The notes beneath the pieces are model-generated. The model did not search any database and was not told the origin of the DNA. It saw only the letters and a list, made by a program, of their open reading frames with translations. DNA of 64,000 nt from the NCBI GenBank assembly GCA_014155875.1, contig JACEFZ010013481.1, positions 219,501-283,500 on the forward strand, in the 5' to 3' direction. Positions 1 to 11,300 of the stretch are shown piece by piece. The position numbers and the translations under genes were made by a program. Every line of letters starts with the position of its first letter. Within the stretch, counting starts at the first letter, position 1. Source of the DNA: Cepaea nemoralis. Taxonomy: Eukaryota > Mollusca > Gastropoda > Stylommatophora > Helicidae.

Positions 1-1573
1 TTGTGTATTGTATTGTCATGTTCTCGTGTTGTTGACATATATCAGATTGTGTATTGCATTGTCATGTTCTCATGTAGTTGACATATATCAGATTGTATAT
101 TGTATTGTCATGTTCTCAGGTAGTTGACATATATCAGATTGTGTATTGTATTGTCATGTTTTCTTGTGGTTGACATATATCAGATTGTGTATTGCATTGT
201 CATGTTCTCGTGTAGTTGACATATATCAGATTGTATATTGCATTGTCATGTTCTCATGTAGTTGACATATATCAGATTGTATATTGTATTGTCATGTTCT
301 CAGGTAGTTGACATATATCAGATTGTGTATTGTATTGTCATGTTCTCTTGTGGTTGACATATATCAGATTGTGTATTGCATTGTCATGTTCTCGTGTAGT
401 TGACATATATCAGATTGTGTATTGTATTGTCATGTTCTCTTGTGGTTGACATATATCAAATTGTGTATTGTATTGCATTCTCTTGTGGTTGACATATATC
501 AGATTGTGTATTGTATTGTCATGTTCTCTTGTGGTTGACATATATCAAATCGTGTATTGTATTGCAGTCTCTTGTGGTTGACATATATCAGATTGTATAT
601 TGTATTGTCATGTTCTCATGTTGTTGACATGTATCAGATTGTGTATTGTATTGTCATGTTCTCTTGTGGTTGACATATATCAGATTGTATTGTCATGTTC
701 TCTTGTGGTTGACATATATGAGATTGTGTATTGTATTGTCATGTTCTCGTGTGGTTGACATATATCATATTGTGTATTGTATTTTTATGTTCTCGTGTTG
801 TTGACATATATCAGATTATGTATTACATTGTTCTGTTCTGTTGTGGTTGACATATATCAAATTGTGTATTGTATTGCGTTCTCTTGTGGTTGACATATAT
901 CAGATTGTGTATTGTATTGTCACGTTCTCTTGTGGTTGACATATATCAGATTGTGTATTGTATTGTCATGTTCTCTTGTGGTTGACATATATCAAATTGT
1001 GTATTGTATTGTCATGTTCTCTTGTAGTTGACATATATCAGATTGTATATTGTATTGTCATGTTCTCATGTAGTTGACATATATCAGATTGTGTATTGTA
1101 TTGTCATGTTCTCTTGTGGTTGACATATATCAGATTGTGTCTTGTATTTTCATGTTCTCTTGTGGTTGACATATATCAGGTTGTGTATTTTATTGTCATG
1201 TTCTCTTGTGGTTGACATATATCAGATTGTGTATTGTATTGTCATGTTCTCGTGTGGTTGACATATATCAAATTGTGTATTGTATTGTCATGTTCTCGGT
1301 ATTTGACATATATCAGATTGTGAATTGTATTGTCATGTTCTCGTGTGGTTGACATGTATCAGATTGTGTATTGTATTGTCATGTTCTCTTGTGGTTGACA
1401 TATATCAGATTGCATTATCATGTTCTCGTGTATTGATATATATATCAGATTGTGTATTGTATTGTCATGTTCTCTTGTGGTTGACTTATATCAGATTGTG
1501 TATTGTATTGTCATGTTCTCGTGTAGTTGACATATATCAGATTGTGTATTGTATTGTCATGTTCTCTTGTGGT
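1..1573. repeat. 46-bp minisatellite array
   Basis: About 34 head-to-tail copies of a roughly 46-bp unit containing ttgacatatatcagattg and attgtcatgttctc, with point variants and a few shortened units. The array starts before the window and runs to the 3' splice site of the exon at 1605. The last unit decays into the sequence preceding that acceptor. No coding function; open frames here are by-products of the repeat. Confidence 0.95.
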
Positions 1574-1604
1574 TGAGACGTGTCTGATTGTTTGGTTATG
1601 CCAG

Positions 1605-1770
1605 GAAGAACATCTGCCTGGTGAAGGTTCTTGTGTTACAGAACGCCATTGTCCAGCCCCTGATGACCTTCATCACCATGGTGCTCTGGGTGGACGGCAA
1701 ATACCAGGACGGGGAGATCTGCAGTTTGTTCCTTCATGCCGGACTACTTCCCTCACCTGAGTGCTTGTCT
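1605..1770 (+). CDS. SLC51A: Organic solute transporter alpha-like (SLC51A) exon, 3' end uncertain
   Basis: Internal exon of a polytopic membrane protein resembling organic solute transporter alpha, the subunit that with OST-beta exports bile acids and steroid conjugates across the basolateral membrane in vertebrates. The acceptor is gttatgccag before 1605. The frame reads RKNICLVKVLVLQNAIVQ, then a hydrophobic helix, then LWVDGKYQDGE. This matches the family pattern of a basic stretch, a membrane helix and a short D-G-x-Y loop. By homology the next exon (FSLDNSFPYL) should follow directly after DGE, but no GT lies at that point. The only phase-0 GT is at 1771 (gtaaac), which adds about 18 residues (from ICSLF). 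That donor lies inside the first unit of the 49-bp repeat. The end is therefore provisional; a missed micro-exon or noncanonical donor is possible. The family assignment rests on the following exons as well. Confidence 0.7.
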
Positions 1771-2036
1771 GTAAACTTCCCACACATATGTACTACTTCT
1801 CTCACTTGAGTGCTTGTCTGTAAACTTCCCACACATATGTTCTACTTCTCTCACTTGAGTGCTTGTCTGTAAACTTCCCACATATATGTTCTACTTCCCC
1901 CACTTGAGTGCTTGTCTGTAAACTTCCCACACATATGTTCTACTTCCCTCACTTGAGTGCTTGTCTGTAAACTTCCCACACATATGTTCTACTTCTCTCA
2001 CTTGAGTGCTTGTCTGTAAACTTCCCGCACATGCTC
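1742..2036. repeat. 49-bp minisatellite starting in the exon end
   Basis: About six copies of a 49-bp unit containing cacttgagtgcttgtctg followed by taaacttcccacacatatg. The first copy overlaps the 3' end of the preceding exon reading frame. Each copy repeats the tct-gtaaac donor-like sequence (first at 1771, next at 1820). Confidence 0.9.
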
Positions 2037-2084
2037 GCTTTATGCATGTTTATATACCAAAATTGTTATATGGTGTCCTATATC

Positions 2085-4050
2085 TCAACAACAAACTGAA
2101 CTAATAACAAAAAGAACAAACAAAGAAAAGAACACACAACAGACAGAACAAACAACAAAAACAACAACAGCAAATAGAAAAAACACAAACGATCACTCAA
2201 CAGAAAGAGCACACAACAAACATAACATACAACAAACATAACATACAACAATCACAACATACAACAAACAGAACACACAATAAAAATAACATACAACAAA
2301 CAGAACACACAATAAAAAAACATACAACAAACACAACATACAATAAAAAATAACATACAACAAACAGAACACACAATAAACTAACATTTAACAAACACAA
2401 CACACAATATAACAACATACAACAAACACAACACACAATATAATAACAAACAACAAACACAACACACAATAAAATAACATACAACAAACAGAACATACAA
2501 TAAAATTAACATACAACAAACAGAACATACAATAAAATTAACATACAACAAACAGAACACACAATGAAAATAGCAAACAAAATACATAATAAACAACAAA
2601 CAGAACAAACATTAAACAGAACAAACAACAAACAGAACAAACATCAAACATAACAAACATCAAACATAACAAACATCAAACATAACAAACAACAAACAGA
2701 ACAAACAACAAACAGAACAAACATCAAACATAACAAACAACAAACAGAACAAACATCAAACATAACAAACAACAAACAGAACAAAAATCAAACATAACAA
2801 ATAACAAACAGAACAAACATCAAACATAACAAACATCAAACATAACAAATAGCAAACAGAACAAACATCAAACATAACAAACAACAAACAGAACAAACAT
2901 CAAACATAACAAACAACAAACAGAACAAACATCAAACATAACAAACAACAAACAGAACAAACAACAAACAGAACAAACAACAAACAGAACAAACAACAAA
3001 CAGAACAAACAAGAAACAACAAACAGATCAAACAGAACAAACAACAAACAGAACAAACATCAAACATAACAAACATCAAACATAACAAATAGCAAACAGA
3101 ACAAACATCAAACATAACAAACAACAAACAGAACAAACATCAAACATAACAAACAACAAACAGAACAAACATCAAACATAACAAACAACAAACAGAACAA
3201 ACAACAAACAGAACAAACAACAAACAGAACAAACAACAAACAGAACAAACAAGAAACAACAAACAGAACAAACAACAAACAGAACAAACATCAAACATAA
3301 CAAACATCAAACATAACAAACATCAAACATAACAAACAACCAACAGAACAAACATCAAACATAACAAACAACAAACAGAACAAACATCAAACATAACAAA
3401 CAACAAACAGAACAAACATCAAACATAACAAACAACAAACAGAACAAACAACAAACAGAACAAACAACAAACAGAACAAACAACAAACAGAACAAACAAG
3501 AAACAACAAACAGATCAAACAGAACAAACAACAAACAGAACAAACATCAAACATAACAAACATCAAACATAACAAACATAACAAACAACAAACAGAACAA
3601 ACATCAAACATAACAAACAACAAACATAACAAACATCAAACATAACAAACAACAAACAGAACAAACATCAAACATAACAAACAAGAAACAGAACAAACAT
3701 CAAACAGAACAAACATCAAACATAACAAACATCAAACATAACAAACAACAAACAGAACAAACATCAAACAGAACAAACATCAAACAGAACAAACATCAAG
3801 CATAACAAACAACAAACATAACAAACAACAAACAGAACAAACATCAAACATAACAAACAACAAACATAACAAACAACAAACATAACAAACATCAAGCATA
3901 ACAAACAACAAACAGAATAAACATCAACCATAACAAACAACAAACAGAACAAACATCAAACAGAACAAACAACAAACAGAACAAACAACAAACAGAACAA
4001 ACAACAAACATAACAAACAACAAACATAACAAACAACAAACTGAACAAAC
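2085..4050. repeat. A/C-rich tandem repeat
   Basis: Almost 2 kb of short A/C units. The proximal part (about 2100-2590) uses a roughly 30-bp unit with acatacaacaaacagaac. The distal part uses roughly 16-bp units such as aacaaacaacaaacag and aacaaacatcaaacat. Frames on the - strand are open and rich in Cys, Leu, Phe and Val only because the complement is TGTTTGTT-rich. No gene is seen. Confidence 0.95.
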
Positions 4051-4095
4051 AACAAGCTAAGGCTAGAGTCACTGAAATCATGACACTGATCACGT

Positions 4096-4148
<53 letters not shown>

Positions 4149-5140
4149 TGTTCCCTTGTGTGTTTGTGTGTGTGTTTGTGTATGCGGTTCACTTGTGTGT
4201 ATGTGTGTTTGTGTATACGGTTCACTTGTGTGTATGTGTGTTTGTGTATGCGGTTCACTTGTGTGTATGTGTGTTTGTGTATACGGTTCACTTGTGTATT
4301 TGTGTGTTTGTATATGTGGGTCACTTGTGTGTATGTGTGTTTCTGTATGCTGTTCACGTGTGTGTAAGTTTGTTTATGTATGCTGTTCACTTGTATGTTT
4401 GTTTATGCGGTTCACTTGTGTGTTTGCGGTTCAATTGTGTGTATGTGTTTTTGTGTATGCCGTTCACTTCTGTTTAAGTGTGTTTGTCTACGCTGTTCAT
4501 GTATGTATGTGTGTTTGTCTACGCTGTTCATGTATGTATGTGTGTTTGTGTATGCTGTTCATGTATGTATGTGTGTTTGTGTATGCTGTTCATGTATGTA
4601 TGTGTGTTTGTCTACGCTGTTCATGTATGTATGTGTGTTTGTCTACGCTGTTCATGTATGTATGTGTGTTTGTCTACGCTGTTCATGTATGTATGTGTGT
4701 TTGTGTATGCTGTTCATGTATGTATGTGTGTTTGTCTACGCTGTTCATTTATGTATGTGTGTTTGTGTATGCTGTTCATGTATGTATGTGTGTTTGTGTA
4801 TGCTGTTCATGTATGTATGTGTGTTTGTGTATGCTGTTCATGTATGTATGTGTGTTTGTGTATGCTGTTCATGTATGTATGTGTGTTTGTGTATGCTGTT
4901 CATGTATGTATGTGTGTTTGTGTATGCTGTTCATGTATGTATGTGTGTTTGTGTATGCTGTTCATGTATGTATGTGTGTTTGTGTATGCTGTTCATGTAT
5001 GTATGTGTGTTTGTGTATGCTGTTCATGTATGTATGTGTGTTTGTCTACGCTGTTCATGTATGTATGTGTGTTTGTGTATGCTGTTCATGTATGTATGTG
5101 TGTTTGTGTATGCTGTTCATGTATGTATGTGTGTTTGTGT
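4096..5140. repeat. (GT)n microsatellite and 31-bp minisatellite
   Basis: A (GT)n run at about 4096-4142 passes into degenerate GT-rich units (to about 4480). These are followed by about 20 copies of a 31-bp unit containing tgctgttcatgtatgtatg, alternating between tgtatgctg and tctacgctg variants. Long open frames on the + strand (up to 350 codons, almost only C, V, M, F, Y) are artefacts. Confidence 0.95.
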
Positions 5141-5161
5141 GTGCGGTGTGATTCTGCTTGC

Positions 5162-5826
5162 ACACATTTCTGCAGACAACATGGAGACATGTTCTGTGAC
5201 CACATACACTTGACTGTTACATTTCTGCAGACAACATGGAGACATGTTCTGTGACCACATACACTTGACTGTTACATTTCTAGATGCAATATGTTGCACA
5301 CTTGTGATTATGTTACATGTCTAGATGCAATATGTTGCACACATGTGATTGTTACATTTCTAGATGCAATATGTTGCACACATTTGATTATGGTACATTT
5401 CTAGATGCAATATGTTTCACACATGTGATTATGTTACTTTTCTAGATGCAATATGTTGCACACATTTGATTATGTTACATTTCTAGATGCAATATGTTGT
5501 ACACATGTGATTATGTTACATTTCTAGATGCAGTATGTTGCACACATGTGATTATGTTACATTTCTAGATGCAATATGTTGCACACATGTGATTATGTTA
5601 CATTTCTAGATGCAATATGTTGCACACATGTGATTATGTTACATTTCTAGATACAATATGTTGCTCACATTTTTGCAATTCTCTCTAGTTCTAGATGCAA
5701 TATGTTGCACACATGTGATTGTTACATTTCTAGATGCAATATGTTGCACACATGTGATTATGTTACATTTCTAGATGCAATACGTTGCACACATGTGATT
5801 GTTACATTTCTAGATGCAATATGTTA
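5162..5826. repeat. 55-bp duplicate, then 41-bp minisatellite (left part)
   Basis: Two copies of a 55-bp unit (ctgcagacaacatggagac) lead into the 41-bp array with unit core gatgcaatatgttgcacaca. The array is interrupted at 5826 by LTR element A and resumes at 14672, so both parts were one array before that insertion. Confidence 0.92.
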
Positions 5827-6063
5827 TGTAACAGTGTAGGTATAATTGGGGTCTATTGGAAAACTCCGATACAGCACGATTGAGCATTGAGACTGAAAGG
5901 GAGGGGAGATGCTCAATCGTGACGTATTGGGTTGGTATGGGCAGTTAGAACCCAGCTTGAGTACCGAATGGAGGTGTACATCGGAGCTTTGTTATATTAA
6001 GCCAATAAACGTTTTATCAACAAACAAACGACCGGCCTTCGTCTTATATTACACACTGTTATA
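5827..6063 (+). repeat. 5' LTR of element A
   Basis: 237 bp. It contains a 13-bp perfect inverted repeat (cacgattgagcat, 5875-5887, against 5909-5921) with a 21-nt loop, and a polyadenylation signal AATAAA at 6004-6009. Confidence 0.95.
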
Positions 6064-7236
6064 AGAGACGAAATGGAGCCACTTGACCAGGATGCGAACC
6101 TGAGGATGAAAAAGACAAAACTATGCAAAGTCGGAGTTGAATAACGTCGCGGAAAGATTCAAGCGGCACGTGAAAGAACAACTATTGAACCTGGTAACAG
6201 CCGCACCAAAAAAAATGGCCAGCAAGTTATAAGACGAGATAGTAATAATATCTGAATACAGAGGCCAAAAGCTCGCCCAGGAGTGGTCCTTTGTAAGTCT
6301 TTTTTAAGACTTCAGATAAGAAGTTTGTTGTACCAGCCGTTTTGCAGAGGTCACGGTGAAGAAAGTTTGTATGGCCGCCCTTCTGCAGGTTGACTGTTAG
6401 CAAGAGCCATCAAAGCCGCTGCCTTACATCATTTTGATTGACCAGGAGTGATCCTGTCCTGAAAGTTTGGGCAAACCAGCAATTTAAGTTCCTCAAAGTT
6501 AAAGAGCTAATCAGGAGTTGTCAGGACAGCATGATCGTTGATTGGGCCATAAGTTCTTAAGACACGCAATTGTCGCTGGGCCTTGGCTGATCCTGATCCA
6601 TTTTTGGGCCTTGTTAATCCTACGACCCAAACACCTGATCCATCCTTGGGCCTTGTCATTCCTATGACCCAAACACACCTGATCCATCCTTGGGCCTCGT
6701 TAATCCTATGACCCATTCCAAACGACGTTGAAGGACCCACCTGAGAATCAAGGAAGGGACCCAACCAGGGGTCGAAGATTTTCCGGCAGCCCATGAGATG
6801 TGACCCAACCAGGGGTTGAAGAATTTTCTGGCAGCCCATGAGAAGGACGAAAGTACCTGAGGGAGGAGAAATGGTATCTGAACTCCACCACTTGAATTCT
6901 GAGACTAAGTGAAACTTAATGCGGGATCTGGTTGGTTGAACTGAACTGAAGGTAACAGAGTAATTTAGAAATAGACTCAGAGTTGTAAATTTTGAGGTCT
7001 CCCGTGAGGTTCCGAATTCCTTAATTAGAGTGGAGTACAGAACATTATCTACAAGGAACCTTCTTCTGATTGCCACCAGTTTGAGTTTTTTTTTTCGAAG
7101 ACAGGACATCGTTGGTGCTTCTTCTGATTAATGTAATATCTTACAATATTATAACCAACTGAATTGTGCTGGTTGGGATTTGGGAAATTATAATTGTGTG
7201 GTTGGTTGCTTGCTTTGTTTTGCTATTTTTTTCAGC

Positions 7237-8211
7237 ATGGCGGAACAGGACACCTTAGCACAAGTTCTGACAGGCGTAGGAACAGCAGTAGGCCGACTTA
7301 ATATGGTGATCAAACAACAGGGAATGGCAACAGAAATTGTGAAATTTAGTGGACAGGCTAAGGACTATAAGAAGTGGGTCACCTCTATAGAAAAATATGC
7401 CTATTTGATCTCGGCAACAGATGAAGAGAAAATGAGACTAGCGTATCAGACGGCAACAGAACCGGTCTCAGATCATATAAGAAGAAAATTAGAGGCTAGG
7501 GTAGATGAGACATGGGAACAATTCAAAGAGGACCTAGCAAGAAAATATGCAGAAATTACGGATCCGCAACATGCATTTTCGGTGTTGAGGCAGGCTAAAC
7601 AAAATAACGGAGAAACGGTACAGTTGTTTAGCGATAGGTTGATTAACCTGGCTGAAGAGGCATTCTTAGGACAGAATGTGCGAGGGGAGGAGGTGGAAAG
7701 GATGTTGGTAGGGATTTTTGTGGATGGCATCAAATCTGATGGTTTGAAACTTAAGCTGATGAGGGATAACCCTGAGAGGTTATCACAAGCGGTGGATATT
7801 GCGGTGCAAGAGGAAAATTTGAGACGAAGGTTTAGATTAAGAACAGGACGAGAAGTGGGAAGTAATAGAGACGACAGAATTGAGGAACCCATGGAGATAG
7901 GACAAACAAGATTCGGATGGAATAGGAGAGGCGGTATACAAACCTTACAAGGTAGAAATAGGAGCGATTATGTTGAAAGAAGAAATGTGAGATACCCTAC
8001 AAGTGAGGCAGTAAGAAACACAAATAACACAAACATTGTCTGTTGGGTTTGTGGTCAACGGGGACATGTTTCTCGTTTTTGTAATAACAGGCGTGTCCAG
8101 TCGAATACACAGGGTAGATATGATAATAATAGGGTGACTGGGAATGTTGTTGATGGACACAGGAATTTTACAGGTACAAGAACACAGGTAAATCGGCGCC
8201 CTACCTATTAG
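7237..8211 (+). CDS. gag: Gag polyprotein of element A
   Basis: 324 codons from the ATG at 7237 (MAEQDTLAQ). A longer in-frame start at 7180 adds 19 hydrophobic residues, but the sequence before 7237 (tttttttcagc) looks like a splice acceptor, so 7237 is preferred. Residues about 35-210 form a helical retrotransposon Gag region (KKWVTSIEKYAYL, WEQFKEDLARKYAE). The C-terminal third is basic with a CX2CX4HX4C zinc knuckle (CWVCGQRGHVSRFC, residues 269-282) for RNA packaging. The gene ends at TAG 8209-8211. The pol frame is -1 relative to gag and is open from 8154, giving a 57-nt overlap where frameshifting probably occurs; no classical heptamer is obvious. The frame is intact. Confidence 0.92.
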   Translation: MAEQDTLAQVLTGVGTAVGRLNMVIKQQGMATEIVKFSGQAKDYKKWVTSIEKYAYLISATDEEKMRLAYQTATEPVSDHIRRKLEARVDETWEQFKEDLARKYAEITDPQHAFSVLRQAKQNNGETVQLFSDRLINLAEEAFLGQNVRGEEVERMLVGIFVDGIKSDGLKLKLMRDNPERLSQAVDIAVQEENLRRRFRLRTGREVGSNRDDRIEEPMEIGQTRFGWNRRGGIQTLQGRNRSDYVERRNVRYPTSEAVRNTNNTNIVCWVCGQRGHVSRFCNNRRVQSNTQGRYDNNRVTGNVVDGHRNFTGTRTQVNRRPTY

Positions 8212-8306
8212 ACAGGACCTATGATAGGAGGGTAAATAATAGGGTCCCAAGTGTTAGAGAGTATGTTAATAACAAGTATAATAGATCGAACAGAGAATAT
8301 TTTCAA

Positions 8307-11300
8307 ATGGATGAAGTCAAGAAATTTATAGAAGATAAAACAGATTATAGCTCGTGTATATTAGAAATAGGGAAGTATAGAGTTCGTACATTAATAGACT
8401 CAGGAGCTCAAGTTAGTGTAGTAAAAGAAAGTTTTTTATACAAAATAGTAAGAAATTGTAGAGTATTTAAGTGTAGTAATAATTTACACTCTGTTACTGG
8501 ACAGAATTTACAAGTAGTTGGACAAACAATGATCAATTTTAAATTAGGAGGGATCAACATAAGACACCTTTTTCATGTAGTGAAGGGTTTAAATAGAAAT
8601 ATGTTGATAGGAAGAGATTTTTTGATAAAGAATGGGATAAGACTTTTTTATGATTTACATAAGTTAAAATTCAGAGACGTATATATAGATATGGAAGAGG
8701 ATATGCATATAGCAGCACTAGTTAGGGTCAAAATGACAACGACATTAAAACCACAGTCGGTTAATTTGATACAAGCGAAGCTGAAGAGAAACCCATATTA
8801 TGTGGAAGGAAACACAGTCAGAATCACTGAGTTACAAGAAGAAATAATTGATGAGCCTGGTTTGGAGGTTCCAGATGGAGTAATGAAGTTGGATAAACAC
8901 TTAACCTTTCCAGTAATGGTTATCAACAACACAGGGAGAGAAATCAAGTTATACAGAGGATGTGTGATAGCAAAGTTAGATCATAACATTAGTGAAATAT
9001 TGGCAACGAATAGAACAGAAGTGTCGGGAACAAGTTATTTGGAAACTTCTAGTGAAAGGAGAAGTGACAGACGCGGATGCGGAAGAAGAGGGAAAATCGG
9101 AATGAATGAATTGATCCATCCATTCGGAGAAAATAAAGTCCATATACATACACTAGACAAAATAACAAGGGAACAAGAATTGCTGTCACAGTTAAAAGCT
9201 TCACCGGAAAATAAGGAAGTGTTAGAACAGTTTATAAAGCAAAATCAAGATGTGTTTGCGGTTAATGATTTGGAATTGGGTAAGACGCGGACAGTTACGA
9301 TGGAGATAGACACGGGAGATCATCCACCAATAAGTCTAAAACCATACAGAACTCCATTAAGAAACAGAGAAATAATGGAAAAGGCAATAGAAGAGATGCT
9401 GAAAGCAGGAATAATAAAAAGGTCGAAGTCAGAATGGTCATCTCCGGTGGTCATCGTGGCCAAGCCTGATGGTTCGAGTCGTTTCTGTTGTGACTACAGG
9501 GCGTTGAACAAAATCACCAAGAATGTAGCATACCCACTGCCGGTAATTGATGACATTTTGGGGCTACTTAATGGCTCTACATATTTCACAACGTTAGACG
9601 CAAGGTCAGGGTTTTGGTGTATTCCGATGTCAGAGGACGCGCAACGGAAAAGTGCCTTTTGTACCCACATGGGCTCGTACGAATTCTTACGAATGCCTTT
9701 TGGTGTCAAGACAGCGCCCTCACACTATATGCTCTTAATAAATGAAGTTCTAGAGGGTATGCAAAGGTTCGCTCTTGCTTATATTGATGATATATTGGTC
9801 TATACCAAAGGAGATGTAGAAGATCATTTGAAACATATTAGACTAGTGTTTGACAGGTTAAGAAAGCATGATGTGAAGTTGAAGCTTAGTAAGTGCCAAT
9901 TTTTAAAAACAGAAACAAAATATTTAGGGTATATTATAAATAGAGAGGGTATAAAACCAGACCAGGAAAAAATAAAGATTATTAAAGAATTACCTGCTCC
10001 AACAAACGTTAAGGAAGTACGTGCTTTTATAGGAACGTGTGCGTATTATAGACGGTTTATTCCGGCATTTTCAAGAATAGCTGAACCAATTACAAATTTA
10101 ACAGCCAAGTACGCCAGGTTTAAGTGGGATGATGAGTGTCAAAAAGCCTTCGACTATTTAAAAAACAGCTTAACACTGGTACCACTATTGACGCATCCAG
10201 ACTTAAACAAACAGTTAATACTATACACAGATGCTTCAGACAGTGCAGTAGGAGCATGTTTAGTACAACCATATGAAGGAAAAGAATCTGGAATACCAGG
10301 GGTAAAAAATGAAAGACCTATCTACTTTTTGTCTCATAAGCTTAGTAAATCACAAAAAAAATGGAGTACTATCGAGAAGGAGGCTTACGCGATTCATTAC
10401 GCTCTTCAAAAACTTAATTACTATTTACATAACGCAAGTTTTGTTATTAGAACTGACCACATGCCTTTAAAGTCTTTTTTAGAAGCTCCAGTGCAGAACA
10501 GGAAAATACAGACATGGGCATTGAATCTACAGGGGTACGACGCGAAAATTGAGTACATACCGGGTAAGATAAACACATGCGCTGATCTTTTGTCTAGAAT
10601 TCCATATACACAGTCATCAGAGGATACAGAAGAGGAGGCAGCCGAACCAGAGATAGACGACAGGAATTGGCAGGTAAATATTCTGGATTCTGCTATAATA
10701 AATGGGGGAGAATTTGATAGCTTACCATCAGATCAAGAGTCTGAACATAGAGAAGAAGATCTACAGTTAGCACAATTCAATATGAAAGAAGAGCAGGATT
10801 TGGACCCAAGAATCATACAAATAAAGGAAAAGTTACGAGAAACAGAAGATAACAAATATAAAAGGAATTATTTGCTCTTACAAGAGGATGGACAGTTATA
10901 TTATATGTGTGAAAAGAACGAACAACTAAGGAAATATATTCCAAAGCATTTGGAAAATGAACTTTTAAAAGCATATCACGATGAAAATGGACATCTCGGT
11001 AGAGACAAACTAGTGAAAGCACTTACAAGTAAATATTATTGGCCAAACTTATTTAAATCTGCATGCAAATATGTAGATACGTGTGAAAAGTGCAGATTAA
11101 GGAACATGAAAACAATAAAGTCTCCATTACAGGACACAGATATTCCTCACTTCCCAATGCAAAAGATTAGTTTAGACATATCAGGTCCACACCCCAGAAC
11201 ATTGTCAGGAAATGTATATTTAATTCATATAGTAGACATCTACAGTCTTTGGCCAGAGGTTTATGCAATTCCAGATAAGAGCGCGGATACTGTCATTAAT

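Noticed and set aside
2193..4390. - strand frames rich in Cys, Leu, Phe and Val, resembling membrane proteins
   Set aside because: Direct product of the A/C-rich short tandem repeat.
4099..5213. Long + strand frames of up to 350 codons rich in Cys, Val and Met
   Set aside because: They translate the GT-rich 31-bp repeat in all three frames; no family similarity and no start context.
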